From: a virus
Reading direction: 5' to 3' (one strand)
Virus record (IMG/VR): IMGVR_UViG_3300032288_003079
Coordinates: 1-28,458 of that record
Length of the DNA: 28,458 bases
The translations under genes were made by a program, and so were the position numbers. Of this stretch, positions 22,901 to 28,458 are shown piece by piece (position 1 is the stretch's first letter; each line of letters begins with the position of its first letter). Below the pieces are notes generated by a model that saw nothing but the letters and a program-made list of their open reading frames with translations, was not told where the DNA came from and did no database searches.

Positions 22901-23384
22901 CTCTACAGCAGGTTGTAAGTTCTGGACCAAAGAAGGATGGCAAGGAGTGATCAATTATCTGATAGAGCAGGGATATAGCGTTGTGAATGTATCTAAAGAA
23001 AAAAACCCCTTTGAAGGGGCTTTACAAATAGAAGATGATTCCATGGAGAACACAATGAATGTTATTCATCATTCTCAATTCTTCATAGGACTAAGCTCAG
23101 GACTTAGCTGGTTAGCATGGGGTATGGGTAAGAAGGTTGTGATGATTAGTAATTTCACACAACCTGATCATGAGTTCAGCTGTATAAGAGTAACTAAGAA
23201 GGATGTGTGCAATGGATGCTGGAACAATCCCAACTTCAAGTTTGATAGAGGAGATTGGAACTGGTGTCCAGTTCACAAAGGAACAGACAGACAGTTTGAA
23301 TGTCATACATCAATAACGTCACAAGATGTAATTGATGCAATTACACAGGACATGCAGGAGGAACATTACTATTACCATACGTAG
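19947..23384 (+). CDS. 1145-aa fusion: methyltransferase + GT-A + GT4-like + TibC/Aah-type heptosyltransferase
   Basis: Residues 1-155 are a class I SAM methyltransferase (ILDVGPGQG, 26-34). Residues 170-435 are a GT-A glycosyltransferase (KAYVLYATPSY; YVDADSV with D266/D268). Residues 443-780 are a GT-B, GT4-like enzyme (KVLFLAPHLSTGGMPGFLLK; E705-x7-E713). Residues 783-1145 resemble the autotransporter strand-loop-strand O-heptosyltransferase family (TibC, Aah): SSLGDNIAWIPYCLEFKKKH, VSTFKNFLFKDAYPELEFV, NILGLDYQEIRPR, and a four-Cys set C1088-x2-C1091-x15-C1107-x11-C1119 like the metal finger of TibC. Those enzymes attach sugars to Ser/Thr of repetitive adhesins. It is the only plus-strand gene here, and its end overlaps the converging gene by 44 nt. 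Substrates are unknown. Confidence 0.88.
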   Translation: MPNSYTFFKSEVRDWFIQNVPTNKKILDVGPGQGTYSMLLKHVGYKMDAVEIWEPYVEQFNLKDKYDNVHVGNIMEFLIDGYDFIILGDILEHLSVEDGQRLINHISTLGKECLVAIPYTMEQDGEEYGNVYETHLQPDLTQEVMTQRYPDLEPIFVNQYYGYYVMLHHVMEKAYVLYATPSYKNTLEGCVASLKRFSDIPVIVYMLNSDVKIKGTKTIRWNCPVEDVFQRPHVDRKDPRIYHILIQRPLIVKDALKYANVVAYVDADSVATPNVDGIFNMFDETSVHPYFVEGIYEYLLYDGKSDIESTILALFRVTRTNVYRQTGFFVAGQLCKRFLDEWWWMCNHPSIIDNPFMYAPFHEETVVNVLLWKNGYTEGLPYIYTNGSLDAIDDVNRIGFTGTNNLVRDWFKIPASKDKLLFFHGEKNKDVMLKMINRLTGRLKVLFLAPHLSTGGMPGFLLKRIQTLKQDDVEIIVVEYTDYGPAYVVQKNQIKGLVDYFYTLGENKYELLDIIKRHNVDIVHSDEIVEGFDSHNTIPTDLILKLYADDRTWRMVETCHNVWFQSSNKMVQPEAYAFCTPHHLKTFADMPSYKEVLEFPIDDRIGSFYDQMEARKILGFVNNKRHVVNIGLWTPGKNQGEGLEIARKYPHMMFHFVGNQAVNFQEYWEPLMKDLPENVKIWGERNDTELFLTAADIFMFNSTWECNPLVLREAISHQLPIIARNLPQYENMFTPYLQPIDTDLDTIVCDYTVPTYNTSENFGLAHYDFYKYVLSLPIRKQETKSNVTISQNFVENPFLEIKGTSVNKFKVVFHDDKGVLHYSAEIGVNSWVKLNRQYFTKWITSVWENDKLIYQNVLSLKDRRVYIAFDSSSLGDNIAWIPYCLEFKKKHDCHVIVSTFKNFLFKDAYPELEFVNPGDVVPDVYAMYKIGWFYDSNREPALPNTVNLQQCAANILGLDYQEIRPRISYQIGNNPYGKYVTIATNSTAGCKFWTKEGWQGVINYLIEQGYSVVNVSKEKNPFEGALQIEDDSMENTMNVIHHSQFFIGLSSGLSWLAWGMGKKVVMISNFTQPDHEFSCIRVTKKDVCNGCWNNPNFKFDRGDWNWCPVHKGTDRQFECHTSITSQDVIDAITQDMQEEHYYYHT
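22999..23023 (-). terminator. Intrinsic terminator for the leftward tail operon, inside the plus-strand coding region
   Basis: On the minus strand AAAGCCCC, loop TTCAAA, GGGG and seven T make a GC stem, extended by A-T pairs around one unpaired G, followed by a U tract. It lies about 320 nt beyond the stop of the leftward gene at 23341. On the plus strand the same hairpin is followed by only three T. The bases encode KEKNPFEGAL of the heptosyltransferase-like domain, so they serve both strands. Confidence 0.75.
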
Positions 23385-24381
23385 CATATACAGAGCTATG
23401 TAAAGGTGTTGGGCTCACTGTATAAGTATCTGATGTAGGAACACTGCTATCATAAACAATCTCTGTGCTGTTTGTAACATTACATATTCTATATTGAGCA
23501 ACCTCTGCACCAGCTGTTACAGTGATAGTTGCTGTATATGGAGTTTTAGATTGTGGTATATAAATAGTTCCAGTGATAGGACCAGTTCCTTGTGACTCTT
23601 GGTTTACCAACTCAGTGTTGGTGTTATCTTTAATAATCAATTGTACAGCACCACTTCCTTGTTCATCCACTCCCCAATCAACCTGCACCTGAAGTTCAGT
23701 GGTTGTAGTAGTGGTTGTAGTAGGTGTCTCAGTGGTGGTAGATGTAGTGGTGCTAGTAGATGTACTAGTAGTTGTAGACGTGCTACTAGTAGTGGTGGTT
23801 GTAGATGTACTGCTTGTAGTGGTGGTTGTGCTAGTAGAAGATGTGCTTGTTGTGGTTGTAGTTATAGGAGCACATGTTGTAAAGTTATCAATTTGAGTGC
23901 TGTAAGTAAAATTAAAACAAATTCCTATTCCACCAGAAGCCCAGAAATATCCACCAGTAGATGTAAATGGTATAGTTCTAGCAGCGTCTAAGAATAAAAG
24001 AGCTCCATTATTGAGTGTTGAAACACTATATACAGTGAGAAGAGGAGTTGCTGTTGCATAACATGCATCACAAGCATCCAAGTTAGTTCCATATCCATTA
24101 TATGTACCACTACTATATCCTATTGCATAAACCAAGCTTGGTTCAAAACTAGTTGTAGTGGTGGTGGTAGTGGGAGCTTCAGTAGTAGTTGTGCTAGTGG
24201 TGGATGTAGAAGTTGATGTGGAAGTGGTTGTAGATGTAGAAGAACTAGTTGTAGTGGTTGTTGTACCAGCTTGAGGAAACACCAATGTGCTTCCAGCATA
24301 CACCTTTTGTACAGTAACTGTTCCCACCTTCAGTTCTCCCAGGAGATCAATAAACGTATTTCCTACATACAGCTTTCCCAT
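23341..24381 (-). CDS. 346-aa tail protein with two mucin-like Thr/Ser linkers
   Basis: Domain 1 (1-37, MGKLYVGNTFIDLLGELKVG, KVYAGSTLVFP) is a short beta module. Linker 1 (40-78) is almost only Thr and Ser with one EAP. Domain 2 (80-172) is a Cys-containing beta domain (YAIGYSSGTYNGYGTNLDAC, YFWASGGIGICFNFTY). Linker 2 (174-228) is again almost pure Thr/Ser with one ETP. Domain 3 (229-346) is an Ig-like or fibronectin-like beta domain (VQVDWGVDEQGSGAVQLIIK). The linkers resemble O-glycosylated mucin stretches. The adjacent gene, overlapping tail to tail, is the four-domain glycosyltransferase, making this a prime candidate substrate. Likely virion appendage. Confidence 0.85.
   Translation of the reverse strand: MGKLYVGNTFIDLLGELKVGTVTVQKVYAGSTLVFPQAGTTTTTTSSSTSTTTSTSTSTSTTSTTTTEAPTTTTTTTSFEPSLVYAIGYSSGTYNGYGTNLDACDACYATATPLLTVYSVSTLNNGALLFLDAARTIPFTSTGGYFWASGGIGICFNFTYSTQIDNFTTCAPITTTTTSTSSTSTTTTTSSTSTTTTTSSTSTTTSTSTSTTTSTTTETPTTTTTTTTELQVQVDWGVDEQGSGAVQLIIKDNTNTELVNQESQGTGPITGTIYIPQSKTPYTATITVTAGAEVAQYRICNVTNSTEIVYDSSVPTSDTYTVSPTPLHSSVYATYGNSNVPPACPV
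23698..23862 (-). repeat. Thr/Ser-coding triplet tract, linker 2 of the 346-aa protein
   Basis: Fifty-five codons specify Thr and Ser apart from a single Glu-Thr-Pro. Sub-blocks of the form TTTTTSSTS recur three times in tandem (about residues 175-202), indicating expansion by small duplications. Confidence 0.88.
24148..24264 (-). repeat. Thr/Ser-coding triplet tract, linker 1 of the 346-aa protein
   Basis: Thirty-nine codons encode Thr and Ser with one EAP. Alternating ST pairs (STSTSTST) dominate the centre. Codons vary, so amino-acid composition rather than DNA sequence appears conserved. Confidence 0.88.
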
Positions 24382-24382
24382 A

Positions 24383-24718
24383 TTAGATTATTACATATAA
24401 ATAGTCAGAAGATGGACTAACAATAGCATCATATTCAGCCTGTGTGAGTGTAACTATATTTGTTATTTTTGATGTAGATGCCCAAACATCTCCTGTATTA
24501 ACAACATAGTTAGCAACATTTTCAGTGATGACATTACCACTTGTATCAAATGTGAGAAGTCCAATAGCAGTTCCTGTAAATGATGTTGGAGAAGTATAGG
24601 CACTCAATATAAATTGACTTGCAACTGTAAGATTGTTAGGAAGTGAAACGTTATTAAGTGCATCTGTAACTACTACATTTGCAATATTTGACGTTTTCCT
24701 TTGTTTATCCATTGCCAT
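24383..24718 (-). CDS. Hypothetical 111-aa virion-associated protein
   Basis: It begins MAMDKQRKTSNIANVVVTDA and contains LTFDTSGNVITENVANYV and LTQAEYDAIVSPSSDYLYVI near the end. The last motif ('LTQAEYDAIV...DYLYVI') is, from memory, frequent at the ends of phage tail or neck-appendage proteins. It lies one base from the 346-aa gene and 12 nt from the 851-aa gene. A small structural component is likely; fold and role are not known. Confidence 0.75.
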   Translation of the reverse strand: MAMDKQRKTSNIANVVVTDALNNVSLPNNLTVASQFILSAYTSPTSFTGTAIGLLTFDTSGNVITENVANYVVNTGDVWASTSKITNIVTLTQAEYDAIVSPSSDYLYVII

Positions 24719-24730
24719 ATTCTAAATAAT

Positions 24731-27286
24731 TTAAGGATTTGTTAGTGTAAATCCATTTAAGTTAACTGTAGCTGGTGCTGTGAGTGTGTATGTATTCAAT
24801 ACAGATACATTTCCTTGTAGTGTTTTTGTTCCTCCACCATTAAATGTAAGGTTTCTATATGTGTTCCCTTTAACATCCTGGTTTGAATTACCATAAATCC
24901 AGGTGTTGGCGTTTGTCGATGTGTCCAGAATACCCGTAACCATTGGTTGCGTTGGTGATTTGTAATTTATTATCGTATTTGTATTAATTAAAAACTTTGA
25001 TGATGCGTTATTACCATTTATAACATTGTTATAAATAGTTTCCTGCCCACTAATATTGTTTGATGCGGTTAATGTTATTGCTCCATCAATCAAAATAGAT
25101 GCATCTATTGGGTTATTTCTAAAAAATGAACCTCCAATGATTTGATTGTTTGTTGAAAATTTCCATTGTCCATTTCCACTTGTAAAGTTACCAGGATTAT
25201 AATCTAAATTCGATGTAGAGTAACCTATATTTTTAAATTCAACATTTGGATTTCCATTTAAGTAAAACTTACAACCATTGTTCCTTAAATAAAATCCACC
25301 ATTAAATAATATGTTTCCTGCACCATTTTTTGAAAATGTACCGCCATACAATTCAGTAATTCCATTTACTGATAAATCAAATGATGAACATTCAAACGTT
25401 GCTGAACTTTGTACAATTAAATATTGTGTTGTTGTATTTGCTGATAATGTTTTTATTCCGCTTGTTCCTGTAATTGATAAATTTTGAAACGTTGAATATG
25501 GTATTGTATAGTTTGTTGTATTTTCAAATTGCATGCCAGCCCAAACGGATGTTGTAAAATCAAAAATGCCAGTTGACATTATTGTATTCGAATTTGTTAT
25601 ACATAAATAAAAATAGCTTGTTGAAATAGCACCTCCAACGTAAAGTTTGCTATTTGCATTATCTCCATTTATTGTATCATATATTCTAACTGAACCATTT
25701 GAAAATGTAGTATTAACAAGGCTTAACGTAATTGCTCCTTTTATTAATACGGGGCCATAAAATTCATATTCCGAACCATATCCTCCACGAATATTTTGAT
25801 TGTTTGTTGTAAATGACCATGTTCCTGTACCACTTTTGAAAAAATAATTATTCCATGTATACGAATTTGCATTTATTCCATTTCTCATTTCAACATTGGG
25901 ATTTCCTACGCTGAAATCAATCATTCCTTTTCCTAATGCATAGTTAACTTCACCTACAAAAATAACATTTCCAGGACCACTTTTTGATAATGTTGGAACC
26001 AATGAAAGGCTACTACCAGTATATCCTGAAAATTGTGTTGTTCCATTTATTGTAATATCATAATTTCCTAATTCAAGTTTTGTGACTGCACTTGATTGTG
26101 CTAAAATTAAATTCCCGTTCAACGTCGTATTAACCCCCAATGATTTCGTTCCCGTTCCGCTGATGGTAAGGTTGTGGAATGTTGTAAAATATGAAGGTAT
26201 TGTGGCGGTGTAATTTCCAACATATCCAATTGTATTCACATTTGTTGTGAAATCAACAATCCCGGTTGTCATTGATGTAACGGATGCCAAAGTGTTGAAA
26301 TTTATGGTACCCGAATTCATCAATAATCGACTTGTTCCATCGGTTCCATTTATTGTATTATTTAATGAAAACCCGCCACCCGAAATTCCAACTGTTAATG
26401 TTACGTTACTTCCAATTACAATATTTGCATCAAATATGTACGGATTGTATGTGTTTATTGTTTGATTATTGGTTGTAAATGACCATGTTCCGGTTCCCGA
26501 AATTATTGATGTTGGAAAGTTTGAAACGCCTGATGTTATTCCGCCCCTACATTCAACATTTGGATTCCCAAATGAAAAATCTATGACATTCGATGCGTTT
26601 TGTACATATAAATTACCAATAAATAATATATTCCCACCGCCACCGGTTTTTATCATTTTTGTTTGAATATTTGTTGTTCCATTGACAACTAAATCGTAAA
26701 TACTCAAATCAAGTGTTCCAGACGCAATAAATAAATTGCTTCCAATAGTCACATTTGAACTCAATGTTTTAATTCCGCTACCCGCAATTCTTACTTCAAA
26801 TGCTGGATTGAATTGCAAAACTTTTTGATCGCCAATTCTTGAATATACAAGAACCAAACTTATCCCGATAAAATTTGATGCTGATAATTCATCAAATTCG
26901 CCCGTTGTATTAATGGTCAAAAATTGTTGTTGTGCATTTGTGATATTAATAAATCCTCTACAAACAATCCGATCATTTACAATAACATTTGCACCGGCAC
27001 TTAAATATGTTAATCCGCCAGATTGTAATATGAATAATTTATTTGAATTGCATATGTAATTTGCAATTTGTGGCGTTTGAATTGAATGCCTTATGTAAAC
27101 ATCATCAAATTGTCCAGGTATTATCCCAACCCTACCCGATGCCGTTTGCCATATCGTTGTATCATTCCAACTCCCATTTTTTACCGAATAGAAAATTTCC
27201 CTTTGCTGAATTTTAGGAAATCCACTATCGGCATTGTTTGTGAATGTTTCTATATCTGCTTGACTATTTACGGGAAATCCAAACAT
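24731..27286 (-). CDS. 851-aa beta-rich adhesin with three ~220-residue repeats
   Basis: The N-terminal part has SVKNGSWNDTTIWQTASGRV and GQFDDVYIRHSI (34-68), the 'W.D..TW.....P...D.V.I' opening of many bacterial beta-helix surface proteins. Three long repeats follow at about 165-370, 371-600 and 601-815, each with GNPNVE (240, 461, 678), a GTWSFTTNNQ-like motif and an INGxxxxSKL-like motif; a fourth partial copy (GGGTKTLQGNVSV) ends the protein. A right-handed beta-helix or stacked beta fold is likely. The gene's right half is richer in CG dinucleotides than its neighbours, hinting at a separate origin. Probable host-surface binding protein. Confidence 0.85.
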   Translation of the reverse strand: MFGFPVNSQADIETFTNNADSGFPKIQQREIFYSVKNGSWNDTTIWQTASGRVGIIPGQFDDVYIRHSIQTPQIANYICNSNKLFILQSGGLTYLSAGANVIVNDRIVCRGFINITNAQQQFLTINTTGEFDELSASNFIGISLVLVYSRIGDQKVLQFNPAFEVRIAGSGIKTLSSNVTIGSNLFIASGTLDLSIYDLVVNGTTNIQTKMIKTGGGGNILFIGNLYVQNASNVIDFSFGNPNVECRGGITSGVSNFPTSIISGTGTWSFTTNNQTINTYNPYIFDANIVIGSNVTLTVGISGGGFSLNNTINGTDGTSRLLMNSGTINFNTLASVTSMTTGIVDFTTNVNTIGYVGNYTATIPSYFTTFHNLTISGTGTKSLGVNTTLNGNLILAQSSAVTKLELGNYDITINGTTQFSGYTGSSLSLVPTLSKSGPGNVIFVGEVNYALGKGMIDFSVGNPNVEMRNGINANSYTWNNYFFKSGTGTWSFTTNNQNIRGGYGSEYEFYGPVLIKGAITLSLVNTTFSNGSVRIYDTINGDNANSKLYVGGAISTSYFYLCITNSNTIMSTGIFDFTTSVWAGMQFENTTNYTIPYSTFQNLSITGTSGIKTLSANTTTQYLIVQSSATFECSSFDLSVNGITELYGGTFSKNGAGNILFNGGFYLRNNGCKFYLNGNPNVEFKNIGYSTSNLDYNPGNFTSGNGQWKFSTNNQIIGGSFFRNNPIDASILIDGAITLTASNNISGQETIYNNVINGNNASSKFLINTNTIINYKSPTQPMVTGILDTSTNANTWIYGNSNQDVKGNTYRNLTFNGGGTKTLQGNVSVLNTYTLTAPATVNLNGFTLTNP

Positions 27287-27287
27287 A

Positions 27288-27707
27288 TTAATAATCTCCT
27301 CCTCTTGCTACTACATGTGTTTGATCTGCTGCTGATCCATATACAGACTGGCTCACCTTAATCAACTGTCCTGATTTTAATATCAATCCATTTGTGAAGG
27401 TGATTGTAGATGTAGCACCAATTGCTGTATTAGATGCTGTCACTGCGGACATTGCAACTTCAGATATGAGCCTAGGGTTTAGGCCAGATGTATCTGTTAG
27501 GAATACTCTTTGTACTCTTGCAGCAGATGCTGCTGGTGTAGCCTGTGCTGATGTGAATGTAATAAAGTCTATTCTTGAACCATTTACACCTGAAGTGAAT
27601 AAATCCACCAGAGATCCAGATCCATCACGTGCTGTATTTGCTGCAGCTATTGTAGCAGTGGGTGTGTTTGGTACTAGTGTAAATATGGGTGCTGTATTTG
27701 CTGGCAT
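27288..27707 (-). CDS. 139-aa probable virion protein
   Basis: The sequence is Ala/Thr/Ser-rich and mainly beta: MPANTAPIFTLVPNTPTATI, then DGSGSLVDLFTSGVNGSRID, RVFLTDTSGLNPRLISEV and NGLILKSGQLIKVSQSVYGS. From memory such 'ANTAPIFTL.P......I..ANT..DGTG.....' proteins are common beside phage tail genes, probably beta-sandwich decoration or tail-associated proteins. It starts 5 nt after the upstream gene. No enzyme motif. Confidence 0.8.
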   Translation of the reverse strand: MPANTAPIFTLVPNTPTATIAAANTARDGSGSLVDLFTSGVNGSRIDFITFTSAQATPAASAARVQRVFLTDTSGLNPRLISEVAMSAVTASNTAIGATSTITFTNGLILKSGQLIKVSQSVYGSAADQTHVVARGGDY

Positions 27708-27712
27708 GGTTA

Positions 27713-28000
27713 TTAATTAAAAAGGTTATTGATTATTTCTGTATCAGTGGCACCACCATCAACCTCTTGTTGATATGCTATAAGTTCCTCCGAACTGCTT
27801 TCTTTAATGGTGATAGTAATGCTATCCTCTGTGATTACTCTCGTAATCTGTATCTGCTGAATGCCAATGGATGTGGCAGCAGATTTGGTTTCAAGACTAA
27901 AAAATGTTCCTTCTGTCATTCCTGACTGCGGACAAGTGTAAACAACTGGCCCATCAGGGCTGCTTACAATTACATGGCCATCTGGTGCTGTGTATGTCAT
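27713..28000 (-). CDS. Hypothetical 95-aa protein in the tail operon
   Basis: It begins MTYTAPDGHVIVSSPDGPVV and has YTCPQSGMTEGTFF, then a strand-rich part (IQQIQITRVITEDSITITIK) and a helical acidic end (EELIAYQQEVDGG). No family is recognised. The repeated PDG turns and length suggest a small beta structural protein. One base separates it from the upstream gene's stop. Confidence 0.72.
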   Translation of the reverse strand: MTYTAPDGHVIVSSPDGPVVYTCPQSGMTEGTFFSLETKSAATSIGIQQIQITRVITEDSITITIKESSSEELIAYQQEVDGGATDTEIINNLFN

Positions 28001-28001
28001 A

Positions 28002-28458
28002 TTATATGAAATTATAAAAATTAAATAATGTTACTGCTGCTGCTTGTGCTTGTTGTGGAGAAGTGATGTTTCCTGTAAACCCTACAATATCTATTATATC
28101 ATTTAGAGATGCTGCATCAACAAGTGTTATACTGTTTGATGTAGCACCAAACTGATCTATCTTTACACCATTCAAATATACATCAAAATAGTTAGCAACC
28201 AATGTGTTAGTGGTTGTAAATACAGTTTGACCAGCTGTGGCTGTGAATGTTTCAGCAAACCTTGTAAAGGTTGGTGTGATTCCACTTGACCCACTTGTTC
28301 CTGAAGTACCATCTACTCCACTTGTTCCTGATGAACCTGTTCCACCACTAGATCCACTACTACCAGAAGTTCCTGTCGTACCTGATGATCCACTGGTACC
28401 ACTTGTACCAAAGGTTCCATCAATTCCACTACTTCCAGAGGTGCCAGAACTTCCACTA
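28002..28458 (-). CDS. Collagen-like tail protein, N-terminus outside window
   Basis: Only the last 151 residues are inside. Residues to about position 59 are Gly-X-Y triplets, mostly GTS and GSS with occasional GID or GVD, a collagen-like stalk typical of phage fibres. Then FTATAGQTVFTTTNTLVANY and FDVYLNGVKIDQFG begin a compact beta domain, a frequent trimerising or tip domain in phage proteins, ending TLFNFYNFI. Trimer formation is inferred from the collagen-like triplets. Confidence 0.85.
   Translation of the reverse strand, partial: SGSSGTSGSSGIDGTFGTSGTSGSSGTTGTSGSSGSSGGTGSSGTSGVDGTSGTSGSSGITPTFTRFAETFTATAGQTVFTTTNTLVANYFDVYLNGVKIDQFGATSNSITLVDAASLNDIIDIVGFTGNITSPQQAQAAAVTLFNFYNFI
28281..28458 (-). 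repeat. Collagen-like Gly-X-Y repeat, continuing off the right edge
   Basis: About 59 residues in strict Gly-X-Y phase are encoded, with Thr and Ser at nearly all X and Y positions and no Pro at Y. Thr at Y can carry sugars in bacterial collagen-like proteins, so this is a further possible glycosylation target. Confidence 0.85.

Noticed and set aside
23599-23991. Plus-strand Cys/Ser/Gly-rich and poly-Val ORFs
   Set aside because: They are antisense and shifted readings of the Thr/Ser linker in the 346-aa gene; their composition is a product of the triplet tract.
1-28458. tRNA genes, CRISPR arrays, insertion sequences or attachment sites
   Set aside because: I saw no cloverleaf, no regularly spaced direct repeats, no transposase or integrase motif; all repeats found are within coding regions.

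Overview
The window is part of a tailed double-stranded DNA phage genome, probably from a phage of Bacteroidetes (Flavobacteriia-like hosts). The evidence is AT-rich, almost gapless gene packing; gene starts with no clear Shine-Dalgarno; four sites matching the Bacteroidetes promoter form (TTG or TTTG, a 19-20 nt spacer, then TAnnTTTG); a lipoprotein whose residues after the lipid Cys resemble a Bacteroidetes surface-export signal; and BspA-type leucine-rich repeats. No terminase, capsid, portal or polymerase gene is visible, so taxonomy stays open.

Layout, right to left, because all genes but one are on the minus strand. (1) 28458-23341: tightly packed virion/tail-appendage genes: a collagen-like protein (truncated by the window edge), three small proteins, an 851-residue protein with three long repeats, and a 346-residue protein with two mucin-like Thr/Ser linkers. 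(2) 19947-23384, plus strand: one 1145-residue protein that appears to fuse a SAM methyltransferase, a GT-A glycosyltransferase, a GT-B (GT4-like) glycosyltransferase and a TibC/Aah-type autotransporter heptosyltransferase. (3) 19946-19762: a divergent promoter region with interleaved promoters and a leftward leader that contains a palindrome and two hairpins. (4) 19761-16835: lysis block with a membrane-anchored protein, candidate inner and outer spanins, a holin candidate, a GH19 endolysin, two small membrane proteins and a small basic protein. (5) 16741-1953: tail-fibre/adhesin block with beta-helix, BspA and beta-propeller proteins, a second glycosyltransferase, a metzincin-type lipoprotein, and very short proteins made only of an adaptor head and a poly-Thr tail. 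(6) 1895-1: a chain of small, mostly very basic proteins with overlapping stop/start codons, interrupted by a GIY-YIG homing endonuclease.

The most interesting theme is a possible phage-encoded glycosylation system for its own adhesins. Two glycosyltransferase genes, one with a domain of the family that O-glycosylates repetitive autotransporter adhesins, lie among genes encoding repetitive beta-structured fibres and Thr/Ser-rich linkers. The adhesins also look modular: two short N-terminal heads recur on unrelated bodies, and each head also occurs in a minimal form of head plus Thr tail. These functional links are inference. The repeats, motifs, overlaps and promoter spacings are read directly from the sequence.
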